NCBI GenBank assembly: GCA_029851415.1
Contig: CM056744.1
Span: forward strand, 91,251,907-91,315,906
Origin: Eretmocerus hayati
Taxonomy: Eukaryota; Arthropoda; Insecta; Hymenoptera; Aphelinidae
Length of the DNA stretch: 64,000 bases
Direction: 5' to 3'
Shown here: in pieces, positions 35,584 to 47,841 of the stretch
Position numbering within the stretch: the stretch's first letter is position 1
Layout: the number at the start of each line of letters is the position of its first letter
Program-made: the position numbers and the translations under genes
The notes under the pieces: model-generated
The model's database searches: none
What the model saw: the letters and a program-made list of their open reading frames with translations, nothing else
What the model was told of the DNA's origin: nothing

Positions 35584-37137
35584 ATGATGAGGATGCAGTA
35601 TTTTGTGGCACTGGTCCTTATTGTTCTCTCATCAGGACTTTTGGTAAGCCAACTTGAGTAATATTGCATGCAAAAAAATCGTCCGACATTTAGATTCACG
35701 TTACTCATTGTTACCATAGCAACGATGTAATTTTCTCAAATGAACATTGATGGTCTGTTTTGAATCCAGTGTCATACAACTTCATCGGGACAGGACAGGA
35801 AAAACTTGAATACTGATTTCATCTCAATATTTTCGATATAATGATACTACTTTGATTTTCCAAGAAGAGTACAAAAACCAATAAAACTTTTCGAAATTAT
35901 CGACTTTTTCTGACAAGTGTTCATTTTACATTGTAGAGCACTCCAGCTATCTTGGAAGAATTCACATGAATTTCACTGAGCATTCGAAGTTGAAATTCTC
36001 ACAGTAGCTTGTTGACAATTTGTCAACGCGCGAGTCTCAAAACTGCGATATAATTCAGAAATCGATACGATTCATATTTGTACGTACATAGATTGAATAT
36101 TCTGTCTTTTGTGTGATTAGCAGATAAGCGGCGAGCTCGATCCCCGGTGTGACAATTTAAAGTTGTATTGCCACGACCCTCAAGTTATGCAGATATGCGG
36201 GGTATGATCAGTTTTGGACTTTCTGTGCAATCGTTTTTATAAATACAGTTTTTAAATACAGTCCACAAATACAGCCAAAACAAGTCTTTATGGGCACCTC
36301 CCAATTATGGTCGCTTTTTCGTAAACCGAATTTTATTTTACATTTGCTCAAACGGGATTCTTACTCTATAATTTGGGCACCTTTTCAATATGGACGGTTT
36401 CCAAAATTCCAGGCATATGAAGTCACGATGGGTTTTTGGAATTTGGGCATCCTCTTCGGTTATCAAAATGAACCGACTGTACATCGAACAATGAACCACG
36501 AGTAGACCGTTGAAAACTTATTCAAAGTGTCATACTAGTTGGAAAGTGGCCTTTCCAAATTCATACAAGCAAATACTCTTGATTTTCTAATTTCTGCATT
36601 GATTTGGCGTATCACAAGAGTTATCACTATTTCATGTATTCGAATACAAAGTTGCAGTGAATCAATTATAATTTCCTTACATCTGTGTTAAGCAACGATC
36701 TTGAATCGATATTGATAACGATATCGATAAATTAGCTGATCTCAGCTAATTTCAATTATTGTTAAGTCACTAGTTCTGACCTTGTGTACTGGAATATTGA
36801 TTGTTGCGATTGAGAATAGATATTTTGCTTTGAGCATTTTTAGAGACTCTCGGTCACCTGTCCATTATGGACGGTTTGGACTGAAACCGGAGGTGACCCA
36901 ATAGTACAGGTTTTACTATAGCTGCTATAATGATATATTTTGTTGCGGGTGGGGCATTAAAATGATTGTTCCAAGTTTTTAATTAAAAATTGAAAAGCTC
37001 ACAACTACCAAGATGTAATATGTATATAATTGAAATTTTTGACTCGCCAAAAATTATCACGATTTTCTTTAAAAAATTTAGACTCGCTACAAAAAGGAGC
37101 GCAGGTGCCCACGAATGGAAAGTACTACAGCTGCTGA
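35584..37137 (+). CDS. Candidate three-exon gene for a tiny secreted four-cysteine peptide
   Basis: Exon 1 (35584-35643) begins ATGATGAGGATG and encodes a 20-residue hydrophobic signal sequence (core YFVALVLIVLSSGLL), then a GTAAGC donor. Exon 2 (36124-36201) follows ATTAGCAG and encodes 26 residues (starting ISGELDPRC, ending MQICG) before GTATGA. Exon 3 (37105-37137) follows GCGCAG and encodes 10 residues with NGKYYSC, then TGA. All junctions are phase 0. The 56-residue product has cysteines spaced C-X6-C-X8-C-X10-C. ICG followed by NGKYY recalls half of a Kazal domain, but the family is not established. TAGCAG before exon 2 is a tandem acceptor that could add one Gln. The pyrimidine tract before exon 3 is weak, so that exon is least sure. 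A possible AATAAA is at 37476. The 903-bp second intron holds repeat-like sequence. Confidence 0.5.
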
Positions 37138-38624
37138 AGACAATGTGAGAATTGAAGCCATGACTGAAAAATCATTACTTCCAAACTTGATGCCACCAAT
37201 TTCCTTGCGGTTAGAGAATCTTTAAATACCTCCATGGTGTTTAAACAATATACTGCCTAATTTTAAGAATTTTGTCTAATTTTGACGACTATAAAAGTAC
37301 TAGATAACTCAAAATTGATAGCGCATAAAAGAAATTGTTATATCGACAATAGTCATGGGCAATAGTTGCGCATGTCAGGTCGCCAATTAATCGAAGGAAA
37401 ATATATCAAAGCCAATTCTGAAATAGACTGAAATACTTCCCATACTCCCTTTATCATCGACGACGCACCCCGTGCAATAAAATGAGAAACATCCCAAGGA
37501 AAACGTCAAAGATTTCTCAAGCCAAGATCGCAGAGGCAAAATTTTCTCGTCGAGATAATGGATTACGAAGAAGGTATATAAGGGAAAGCAGCGTTATACC
37601 ATAGAAGAGCGTCAGATGAAAATTATCACTGGCGAGGAAAGGTATTTCCATTGGAGCAAGGACATATAGCTTTTGCGGCACTGCTACTGTTATACACTAC
37701 TATGTGGGTGCGGCAAAAGCTCTGCAATCAAGGCTTGGATGGAATTACGAGGCGTGCAATGGCGCCATTTGGGCGTCGGTGTGCATTTACAAACGAGGGC
37801 TGTGTGTATATATACGGGATGAGGAAAGAGGAGGAATCATCGCGGCCTTGCTATGCTCTCTGTATAAACACACTGAGGAACTAAATATAGGTGAACCCTA
37901 TGATGCTATAACTGCTGATATTCTCTCGGGGCGGATGTTACAACTGAATCGGATGTCCGTATTACATACCAAGTGCTCGTTTTTGTTCAATCAGATGTAC
38001 CACTGCTTTTTTTCAGTTTTCGAGGCCGTGTGTGCACTGTACTCACTACACTAGGTATGTCACTTACAATTGAATCATGTGTGTCCACTGGAGGGATCTC
38101 ACTCACGTTGTCGCGTCACGTTCCTCCGAGATTCGCGTCCGCAGGCCTTTGGGAAAATAACCGGACGGACACATTGCTCGCGCTGTCTCGAGCGTCCACA
38201 GAAACGTGCGAAACATGAAAAATATATTCCAATCTCGTAGCACAACCGATACCTATATAAAATTTGATGGTACATATCTACCTGCTGCGCTATGTGCGGT
38301 TTAGAGAGTGACTCGCTAATTTGTCCGAAAACTATTCGCCGCCGTTTGCCTAAAATGAATCTTTGCGCGAGTGGAATTTTTAACATTCTATCTGACACGC
38401 GAGGTAAACGAGGGATTCCTCCGAAATGTATACTACCTGTGGGTGATGAAAATCTGGATGAGAATGTCCAAGGTTACTATTTTTTTGCCCCAATACCATA
38501 TGCGTTCCAGAGTGAGAAAAAAGGAAATTGGAAGGGTACCTTTGTTCTACAATTTGGATCGTTTTCAACCAGGATGGCTGATTTTGACGAAAAACTGACG
38601 TTCCACATGACATCTTCCATTGTA
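37138..38624. other. Region without a confirmed gene
   Basis: It contains the TATA candidate at 37575. Open frames at 37651-38054 overlap in two frames and are not recognisable. Confidence 0.3.
37575..37581 (+). promoter_or_regulatory. Candidate TATA box with short downstream ATG exon
   Basis: GGTATATAAGGG is a good TATA context. About 40 bp downstream, ATG at 37616 opens MKIITGEE, followed by AAAG|GTATTT, a possible donor. No matching second exon was recognised, so a gene is not claimed. Confidence 0.3.
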
Positions 38625-39358
38625 CTTACAAGGAGAGCATCAGGTCTTCGAAACACCAATCTTGATGAAACTTTGGGAAACATCTTGTTTTGGTGAGAAA
38701 TCAAGGTACCCAGAAGGGTTACTTCCAATGGGCCTTCTATCCAGAGCTGCAGAGCCATAGTCCATGATGACCATTTTGAGGTATTTTACACTGTTCTTAA
38801 GGTATATTGACCCTCCAGCGATTCCTTCCGACCTTCCTTCCGGTTAACTCTCTCTGTGTCCGGATGGGCTTTGCTCATGCAAGAGAACTTTATAAACATT
38901 ATGAATAAGCAGGAGAGAGTCTATTCCATTATCACTCACCCATGAAAACCACCTAATACTCTCTTCGCACCTTTGCCAATTACCTAGATAAGTGTCACTC
39001 ATGACTCAATCTCATCAACGCCATCCATCCAAGTGTGATTGTCACATCTCGGTATGCTTGATCACAGTTCTTTGGTCAAAAATAAGAACATTTCTAAAGC
39101 AAATTGAGTCAAGTCATCCCAAATTGTCTGATGGAATGAAGATGGAATCTTATCCCGCATTTCACTCAAAATACCAATTTTTTGGATGATATTACAGCGC
39201 CATCAGTTCAGATTCACTCAAATGGCGCATTCTGACATTCAGCTATTCCTCAAATATCACAGAACCTGTGGGAAGAAGAGTACCACAGAGAATCATTGTA
39301 ATCATAGATAGATGAACCTCCACAGTTGAAACTTATCTGAGCTCCAGAAACACTTCAC

Positions 39359-39898
39359 ATTCACAGCTTCCCCAAATGCACTAATCATTCATATACTGCT
39401 CATAACCACATTTCATAACAAGAGTTATGCATAATTCCTGAATGAAACATCCAGAAAAAACTCATCTAGAACTACTCTATTCGCACCAAAACAAAGTAAT
39501 GTCATGAGGGCAAGAGAACATGTGTATTTTTGTATAGCTACGAACCCACAATAAGTGGATTCGATGGACAGTGATCCTGTGCGTCAGGCGAATGATACCA
39601 ACTCGTCTACAATAACGAAGTAGCTTGCTCTTTACAAGATTCGTTATCGCAGACGAGTTGTTATGATTCGCCTCACGCACAGGATCACTGTCCATCGAAT
39701 CCTCTATTGTAGGTTCGTAGCTATACCAATCAACATGTTCTCTTGCTCTCATGACATTACTTTGTTTTGGTGCAAATAGAGTAGTTCCAGATCAGTTTTC
39801 CCTGGATGTTTCATTGAGGTATTATGCATAGTTATCGTTATGAAATGTGTTTACAAGGAGTATATGAATGATTAGTGCATTTGGGGAAGCTGTGAATT
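39359..39898. repeat. Nested 540-bp hairpin inside the foldback
   Basis: ATTCACAGCTTCCCCAAATG at the left is mirrored by CATTTGGGGAAGCTGTGAAT at the right, with symmetry around 39630 (ACGAAGTAGC...). The arms are about 250 bp and nearly complete. Confidence 0.8.
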
Positions 39899-39957
39899 AT
39901 AATAATCAAGGAGCCAGGCAAAATTTGTCCGTCCACATACTGCGTATCGGGTCGCCT

Positions 39958-40078
39958 ATGCGGAAGGGGTGAAGTGTGATGGGTGGGTGGATGGGTCATG
40001 GTTGGGTCATGGGTGGGTGGGTTGGTGGGTGAGTGGGGGTTAATGGTCAGGTGGGTGGGTTGGTGGATGGATGGAGTG
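39958..40078. repeat. GGGT/GGAT minisatellite
   Basis: Imperfect GGGTGGGTGGAT units. The resulting Pro/Thr/His-rich minus frame is not a gene. Confidence 0.85.
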
Positions 40079-40122
40079 GAAATCATTAAAGTTCAAGTGA
40101 TACGTTCTACTCAGTTCCAGTG

Positions 40123-40600
40123 AAGATTTCACTAAAAAATTTAGCGAAAATTTCACTAAAAAGTCAGCGAAAATTTCAGTCAGAATTTCACTAAAAAAAC
40201 AGTGAAAATTTCACTAAAATTTCAGTGAAAATTTCACTAAAAAATCAGTGAAAATTTCACTGAAGTTTCAGTGAAAATTTACAAAAAAATCAGTGAAAAT
40301 TTCACTAGAGAATCAGTGAAAATTTCACTAAAAACTAGTGAAAATTTCACTAAAAAATCAGTGAAAATTTCACTAAAAAATCAGTGAGAATTTCACTAAA
40401 AATTCAGTAAAAATTTCACTGAAGAATCTGTGAAAATTTCACCAAAGAATCAGTGAAAATTTCACTACAATTTTACTAGAATCTCAGTGAAAATCACCTC
40501 ATCTTCAGAAAAATTTCCACTGGAATTGCAGTGAAAATCGCTAGAGTTTCAGTGAAACTTTCATTGAAATTCCAGTGAAAATCGCTCAAGGTTCCACTGT
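40123..40600. repeat. CAGTGAAAATTTCACTAAAAAAT tandem array
   Basis: About 20 imperfect units of 22-24 bp, each containing the dyad AGTGAAAATTTCACT. It is non-coding. The core is closely related to the dyads at 904-1490. Confidence 0.85.
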
Positions 40601-40859
40601 CTATTAGATTCAAATAGTTGTTTATTTCAGTATAATTGCATCATTGGATGTAAATAACTATTTCGAAATTAGTGTATTGACTGAGTCAAACGAGATGGGC
40701 AATAAGGGTATACATGTTATTCATTGGTGGAGAGAGAAATATCCTTCGTGATTAGTTTCCTATCTAGGTACAAATCATAAGTGGGATAAGAGTCATAAGG
40801 CAAATAATCGTAGATTTTGCAACATCCTTCCAACAAATTAAATTAATTAAGAGTCTGTC

Positions 40860-41345
40860 CGATTTTATCCGTCCGGATGCCTCGTATCGTGGTGACGTCG
40901 TTCGTGCTGTTGGTGGATTAGTGGGTCCGGTGGGTCGGCGGGTCGGTGGGTCCGTGTTGGTGATGCTGGTGATGACTTTGGACTTATCCGTACGGATTGG
41001 GCAGTTGATTTGATGGTCCGATCAGTTGTTCTAAGATCCAATCAGTCAAAACATTCCTTTTGGATCGATGGGCTGTGGCTGGGGTCGAGGCTGGGCTAAG
41101 GCTGGGGCTGGAGCCGGGCCGAAGTTGAGGATGGACTGAGGCTGAGGTTGTGACTGGGACTGAGGCTGGAGCTGTGGCTGGAACTGGGGCTGGGGCCGTG
41201 GATAGGGCGTGGCTGAAGCTGGAGCTAAGGCTGAGCTGGGGCTGGAGCTGGGTCTCGGTCTGAGGTTGGTGCTGAGGCTGAGACTGTGGCTGTGGCTGAG
41301 GCTGGGGCTGGGACTGGGGCTAGGGCCGTGGATGGGGCGTGAAAT
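40860..41345. repeat. GGTGGGTC patch and GGCTGGGGCTGAGG minisatellite
   Basis: Around 40915-40960 GGTGGGTC units occur. From about 41066 to 41340, hexamer-based GGCTGG/GGCTGA units dominate. The minus-strand Pro/Ser/Gln-rich 111-residue frame is a by-product of the repeat. Confidence 0.85.
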
Positions 41346-42245
41346 TATTTTTTCAGAATCCACTGTATTATGAAATCTCAACGTTACATTGTTGAACTAC
41401 AGAAGCATTTCAGGGGCCCATACCATATCAGAGACACTTCCAAGCCGGACGAGCGTTAGCGAGGTAGGCAAAAACGCTAGTGTGAAGTGTTTCTGGAGAT
41501 CAGATAAGTTTTAATTGTGAAGGGTTCATCTATCTATAATTACAATGATCCCCTGTGGTACTCTTCTCCCCACAGGTTTTGTCATATTTGTGGAATAACT
41601 GAATGTCGGAATGCGCCATTTGAGTGAATCTGAACCGATGGAGGTGTAGTATTATCCAAAAAATTGGTATTTTGAGAGAAATGCGAGATAAGATCTTCAT
41701 CCCATCAGACAATTTGGGATGACTTGACTCATTTTGCTTTAGAAATGTTCTTATTGATGACCAAAGAGCTGTGATCAAGCATACCAAGATGTGACAATCA
41801 CACTTGGATGGATGGCGTTGATGAGATTGAGTCATGAGTGACACTTATCTAGGTGATAGGCAAAGGTGCGAAGAGAGTATTAGGTGGTTTTCATGGGTGA
41901 GTGATAATGGAATAGACTCTCTCCTGCTTATTCATAATGTTTATAAAGTTCTCTTGCATGAGCAAAACCCATCCGGACACAGAGAGAGTTAACTGGAGCG
42001 AAGGTTGGAAGGAATCGCTGGAGGGTCGATATACACTAAAAACAAAGTAAAATCAAAATGGTCATGGACTACGGTTCTGCAAGATAGAAGGCCCATTGGA
42101 ACTAACCCTTTTGGGTACCTTCATTTCTCATCAAAACAAGATGTAAAGTTGCATCAAGAATGGTGTTCCGAAGAACTGATGCTATCCTTGTTAGTCAAGA
42201 ATCCGAGGATTTTTTGCCCAAATATTGTCCAACATTTAGTACTCG

Positions 42246-42897
42246 CAGAGTTGTTAGAATCCACTGCACGTGCATTCGTGCATCCGTGTATCGAGCTTTC
42301 TGCTCCGGAGGGTTAGGTCGACAACATGTCTACTCTTTAGAAATCGAGTTTTTACGAGTTAAAAACGAATAATCACAAAATGATGACAAGTGAAAAAGTT
42401 GGGTAACTGTCGCTATAGCCAAAATGATCACGATTAGAGGCCTGAGTGATACACAAGCTATCTGACTAATCAATGATTGGAAATTGACCTTTCAAGGAAG
42501 AAAATCAAACATCTCAGCATATTGATAGTCATATGGGACTAATTTTTCGACCTTCGTTCACCAAAACTGTGTCAATCAACAACAAGGAAGGGATGCTTTG
42601 GGAAGCTTCTGGTATCTTATTTTTTACAGAAATTCGTTCATTTTTGAGAACTTGATTGTGACTCTGGCCTCTAAGCTCGATCATTTAGAGTTGCCAGTGA
42701 CAATTACCAAACTCTCGCACGTGTCATAATCTTGAGATAATTAGCTTTTTACTCGGAAAAACTCGATTTCCAAGAAGTGAACATGCAGATGACCTAATCT
42801 TCCGGAGCAGAAAACTCGATGCACGGATGCACGGATGCACAAATACACGTGCATCACACGCTCATGTGATGCACGTGTCGTGGATTTTAACAACTCT
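42246..42897. repeat. Additional inverted repeat next to the foldback
   Basis: 42246-42370 and 42742-42897 are inverted relatives: both encode frames with IRASVxRxFCSG and LEIEF on opposite strands. The unit includes a GCACGGATGCACGGATGCAC microrepeat at 42820-42842. It may be a further layer of the composite element to its left. Confidence 0.6.
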
Positions 42898-44886
42898 ACA
42901 TTTAGTCGCAACTTTAGCTGTAAGATGCCACCCATTTCCATCCGTAATTTGGATTGTCCTTCATATTCAACCATGCTCAACTCGTTGAAGTGAGTTTCAC
43001 TAACTGAAGGATACATTTCACTGACTTCGAGTCAGATTTGTGCATTTCGAAGCCTGGAGCCGCACAGATTTGACCTTCTTCGAGTCAAAATTGACTCCAA
43101 CAGGTTTAGAGAGCACACGAGGCTGGAATATTTGTCAGACACGACTCGGCATTAACATTTTGGCAATAGATTAGCAGTTTCCGACCCTCGTGATGCTGAC
43201 CTTTGCCTGATCTCATGTCAAGTGGTACTCCAGGCGTACTCCTCACATAATTTATAATACCGTACCAAGAATCTCGTACGTTTCGTAGGAACCATCCATA
43301 TAGCAAAGTTGCAGAGCTCGCAGTACAGTCACGTGCGGCGCGAATTAATTTTCAAAATTAGCGAGTGTGGAAATGGCAAGTGCTTTGCTAAAATGCTACT
43401 GCTACTACTGCTACTACTGCTGTGCCAGGTGCCTCGTAATAAGCAACACTCTAATGGCATAATCCTTTAGCCGAGCGTTGTAAAATTCGCTGCAATAAAA
43501 AAAAAAAAAGCTCTTCTACACCCCGCGAATATTCGTCGAGTAAGCGCGAGCGCATTTTAGGTTGAACACTGTCGGCTCGCGTTGCTTCTATTAGGCGAGA
43601 AAAATGCCGTACGCCCGGTAAGATTAATACCAGGCTCGAAATGCGAGAGGTGGCGGCGGCTATTAAAATGGTATTTGTCAGCGAGGCGTCCACTCGGAAA
43701 TTTAAAATCGCTTTAGCACGCGACGCGATGCACCCATTATTCTCGACGCGGCGTGCACAGGCGCTGCTGAAAAAAAAAAAAAAAAAAATTGTCCACCAGG
43801 TCAACGAGGCAGCGCACCATTCGTGTATAAAGCAGCAGCAGCAAAGTGACGCTCGGTCTTTATATGGGCCAAAGGGAAATCGTTTCCTCTTTGAGATAGG
43901 AGAACGAAAGAGATGATGGGCGATTCGATAAATGGGATAGCCGTGTCCTCGAAAGAGAAAATCGCTCATTCCGATGGTAATGAAACCAATTGGTGCGCAC
44001 AAATCGGTAAAAGGGCCCCTTTTGCACTCTACTCCATAGCCCTCTTCTTTGCGTCCTAACACGGAAATGCCACTCTGTCACAGTTTTGTGATGGAGATAT
44101 GTAGAGGTACTATTAGAACGAGGAGGAATGAGAGCAGGCTCTCGATGGCTAACGCGTGCAAATTGAATTTTAAAATAACGACCAACGAACGAGACTGTAT
44201 AGTAGGATGGCTAGAGGACTAGCAGGAGCCCTTGATCACTGAAAATGTTCTTCGGAAAACTATTAACGTGAATATTGTACGTGCGCCGTGCTGTGGAGGG
44301 AAAACGGATGTCATGGAAATCGTGGTTTTTGGACAAATTCGATCGATTGGGCTCGGAATGAAATCGAGCATTAATTTTGAATCGAGTAATCGTGAAATGC
44401 ATTAGGTCCTATTGAAAAATGTGTGATGTGATGTGGTGAGATAGAACTTTGAACCACATCAGTAGAAAATGAATTTAAGGCGAGGCCGTAGTCTGACGCC
44501 ATTTTATCCCATGTGATTTGATTAAATCAAACTCGAGCTATCTCTACAGAACGGATTCCGGTCCATCTCATTATATCTTCAACATGGCGGTGCACACCCG
44601 AGGTTGAATTTGATCGAATATAAACAGTAGTGACATTGAGTGAAAAGTCCAAAATTTGAACCACTGAAAGTTCAAAGTAGTGACCAGAGGAGTCAACAAG
44701 TATTGTTTGGTGAGCCCTGATGGGCCTCAATTTGCTCGATTCGAGTCAGGGACTTGAGAAATGGTAGTTGAGAAAATTACTCAGAAATGAGCGAGGATTA
44801 GAAGAAAAATTTGGCTAACGTATGAGACGTGAAATCGATAGGTTCCGAGTTTATCCAAAGCTTGAATTGGATCTTCAGATAGTCGA
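42898..44886. other. Gene-free stretch with CpG-richer patch
   Basis: Between about 43360 and 43900 CpG dinucleotides are more common than nearby, with A runs at 43497 and 43770 and GCT/GCA triplets. The 203-residue minus frame (43451-44062) depends on a poly-Phe from the A run and shows no domain. A promoter region of a gene outside this view is possible. Confidence 0.3.
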
Positions 44887-45684
44887 ATAAGGTAAGTGTG
44901 CCTAATTTGCCCCCACTACTTTTGTTTTACTCGCTATTTCAACTCATCTCTATATTTTTCAACGTAGTTTAGCTCATTTTGGAGCTTGTTTCAAGACCTT
45001 GAAAATGAGCTAAGATACGTTTAATTTGAACAAATTGGAGCCGAGATATCTTGATTTTCGCGAAAGAAGATTTTTTGCGAGTTTTTGTCAGTGTGTTCCT
45101 AATTTGCCCCCACAGGGAAAAGAGGCCTATTTTCATGGGATTATACGGGTTTTTCGTGAAAGCGGAATATCTCGGCTCCCAGGCCTCCAAATAAGACGTA
45201 CTTTAGCTCATTTTGTAGCTTTTTTACTGCCTTTAAAACTTTTTGAGGTAAATTGGTGCATCTTAATGGACCGAGGAATGAGTTTGGAAAAAGACTATAG
45301 GGGCAAATTAGGAACACTGCACTTTTTCTAGTGATATGGGCGTAGAATCGGCTAAAAATCGAATTTAGCAATTCTGCAAAAAGCATTCTAAAGTTGGGAC
45401 AAAGACAAAGAAAATGAGTTAAGGCACGTTAAAATTGATCCCATCAATTTTGTTTGGCATAACTTTTAGTGAATAACAAAAAAGAGGTCGGAAGTAGCGA
45501 AATCAGTTCTTCTGTTCTAAGAAAGGCGCGGGTCATCTAGGATCGGTCCAAAACATTTATTTTCTCATATTTTAACGTAACAAACATGAAAAAAATGCGG
45601 GGCAAGGTCTGCGGGTTCGTACATGTGAGAACTTGAATGGGGGCAAATTAGGGAATGGGGGCAAATTAGGCACAGGTACCTTAT
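44887..45684. mobile_element. 798-bp TIR element with CCTAATTTGCCCCC motifs
   Basis: ATAAGGTAAGTGTGCCTAAT at the left and the complement of the right end share ATAAGGTA, GTGCCTAATTTGCCCCC. The motif CCTAATTTGCCCCC occurs near 44901 and 45094 on +, and near 45300, 45642 and 45657 on the complement, so copies point inward from both ends. No transposase frame is present. Confidence 0.75.
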
Positions 45685-45871
45685 GTATCAAAATTTCGTA
45701 TCATCTGGTGAAAAATATGAAGGACTCAATCGTTCTCGTTCATTGATCAATCTGCTAGTTCAAGGTTGCATATTCCACGTAAGTAGCGTGTAATGCTTCT
45801 GGTTTTCTAAAGAAAGATCGATCAATCTTATGCAAAAATAAGTTCCGTCTCTGTTTTAGACTCTCATATTT

Positions 45872-46501
45872 TCACCACCAACGAACCATCTGTCGAATAG
45901 TCAGCAGCTGGATTACAGCAGCATCCATGCACAAAAGAACGAGCAGGTGCTGGTCATTCGAACATAAGATTTGAGATTCCGGATGAAATGATACGTGAGT
46001 GAAGGTGTCGGGTCGATTTTCACGCATGAATCGCCAAAAAGGCGTCCAAGAGAGAGAGAGATATTTGGATAAAAAATTCACAACCTCGGGCATCAGCTGC
46101 ATAGAGACCACAGAAAGCACGTTTCCAAGATTTTCAGCGAAAAGTGAGGCAAGATTGGATAAGAAGGAAACGTGGGTATTACACACAGAAGACGTCAGGA
46201 AAATGGTGATGTCACGAGGGACGGATTTATTGTGCGAGATATGAACCGGCGTACATTCTAACCACCCGCCGCAAAAGCAAATCCTCACCCGGCGTGAAAA
46301 AGGATCCAAGTGTATGAGAATAGTGAGGAAACTTTCATCCTGACCGGTCGGTGGCACCTCCTGCACCCCTACATGCATTACTTTAGAAAAATGTGGAAGA
46401 AAATGGGTATGTACACAAAAAGTGAACCCTCCTCTTCCAAGAAGAATCTCGCGCTTTAAAATTGAAATTCTTGACGCGAAGTCTGAGTTCCGATAGCGCA
46501 C
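45872..46501 (-). CDS. Uncertain 209-codon open frame
   Basis: This frame is longer than chance would usually give in such AT-rich DNA. It opens with GTG, so an ATG start would be near residue 42 (about 168 residues), or it may be an exon entered after GGGGTGCAG near 46360. The product is non-repetitive with hydrophobic segments and many Cys/His, but I recognise no domain. The opposite strand also has a protein-like 81-residue frame (45999-46244), so the true strand is open. It could be a transposon remnant, a host exon or chance. Confidence 0.22.
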   Translation of the reverse strand: MRYRNSDFASRISILKREILLGRGGFTFCVHTHFLPHFSKVMHVGVQEVPPTGQDESFLTILIHLDPFSRRVRICFCGGWLECTPVHISHNKSVPRDITIFLTSSVCNTHVSFLSNLASLFAENLGNVLSVVSMQLMPEVVNFLSKYLSLSWTPFWRFMRENRPDTFTHVSFHPESQILCSNDQHLLVLLCMDAAVIQLLTIRQMVRWW

Positions 46502-47087
46502 TCTCTAGATATGAAACCTCGCAGCAAGTACTGTACATCTGCTACTATTGAGGTTATCCGTATGGGTCCTCTTTCGAGAGAGGTATTAGATATTGAGGCG
46601 TCAGCGAAGAAGACTATAAATATACCTAACCTACTCTTCCCTTTTGCCCGCTGGCAAGGATTTGCACCCTTATCGAGAAAACGCGTCGAATGAAAAATGG
46701 CTCGCGCTTTGTCATATCGGCTACATTCACGATATTATACAATACCGCAGCTCTCTCTCGATTCTTTTTCACGACAAACACATTCTAATAATCGATGCCC
46801 CGAGATCTGAAAGTATTAGAATCGCTGCCAGCAATCTTTTATTCCAAGAAGAACGAGCTTGGCGTGTGTTTCAAGGATCAGAGAAAAGAGAGAGAGATTT
46901 TTGACGTGCTCCTCTACTCATATTTCTCTCACTGGGTCAAGAAACTGCAGTGGTGTGCAAACGCTGAATAGAGCCTTATCGCGGCTCGAGTTCTATGCAT
47001 TTTTTTCGATAAAAATATTGAGAGGCTGTATGCGACGCGATAATGATGGAAAATACTGGCATGAATGTCGCTGTGTGTAGGAGTGGT

Positions 47088-47534
47088 TCATTGAGAATTT
47101 GACCCCATTGCGATATGGATTACATGAGTACTACGGTGGTTTTGAAATTCCGGTATGCGTTCGAATTTCCCGTGAAAAAGGAGGTTCCCACTCAAATTCT
47201 GGGTCCAGTCGATTTTTTCCACGATGTCAGTCTCATGCAATTTTTTACATTGATCATTATCTCCACAAGTGAATCTTGGTGGCCAATTTCTTATTAAATT
47301 GACACAAAATTCGATGTTAGAAGGATAATGAAATTTAGTACTCCAATGGGAATTAAAAAACTCAACATCATAGTCAGGTTCAAGTTTCGCGTAATCGACA
47401 ATCACATAGTTCACATTGTTTGTGTACATTATTATAGAATTCTGACTCTGGTAGTCGTTTTCTGCCTGGAATCAAATTTGCCATTGCCCTGATTTCGAGG
47501 AGACAGTCAGTAAGACGAGGTAGATTGGAAAGGA
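47088..47534 (-). pseudogene. Possible broken secreted-protein gene
   Basis: From ATG at 47534 (minus) the frame gives a signal-like start MVHPSFPIYLVLLTVSS, a TGA after 24 codons, then in the same frame about 130 open codons to 47088. The part after the stop contains NNVNYVIVDYAKL, which loosely recalls the strand before the catalytic region of insect neutral lipases, but no GHSLG motif is present. TTGATTCCAG|GC directly after the TGA could instead be a splice acceptor. Function cannot be assigned. Confidence 0.22.
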
Positions 47535-47841
47535 TGGATGAACCATTTGTAGAATGTTTGACAAACGCAAACCTGTATTTCACATGAATTGCAAATTTAA
47601 GGTTAAGTATCCCATTTGCGATATTCAATTTCTAGTCTTTATTAACGCGAATTTTTATGGAAACTCAAAAGCTGAACCTCCTTTCAATACAGCGATGATT
47701 GTGCACCCGATCAAAGTTCAGGACTCTATAAGGAACACACGTGATCGCAAAGTTGTCGACACCGAAATTTTAATTTTGCTGCAGCAATCCATGGATCATC
47801 GCGAGTTGGACAAAGTTCATCAGAAAAGTAGGTTATGCTAA

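Larger units (their letters stand above)
38625..42205. mobile_element. Large composite foldback element
   Basis: The outer arms 38625-39358 and 41480-42205 are inverted copies of each other. The frames starting MSLMTQSHQRHPSKCDCH occur on + at 38992 and on - at 41844, which shows the mirror symmetry. The 2.1-kb spacer carries a separate hairpin (39359-39898), a GGGT minisatellite, a TTTCAGTGAAA-type array and a GGCTGG minisatellite. Arms of about 730 bp with repetitive interiors resemble FoldBack-type elements, but no transposase was seen. Arm divergence of several percent suggests it is not very recent. Confidence 0.75.

Noticed and set aside
40000..41381. Pro/Ser- and Pro/His-rich frames
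   Set aside because: By-products of GGGT and GGCTGG minisatellites.
43451..44062. 203-codon minus frame
   Set aside because: Contains a poly-Phe from an A run; no domain and no convincing start context.
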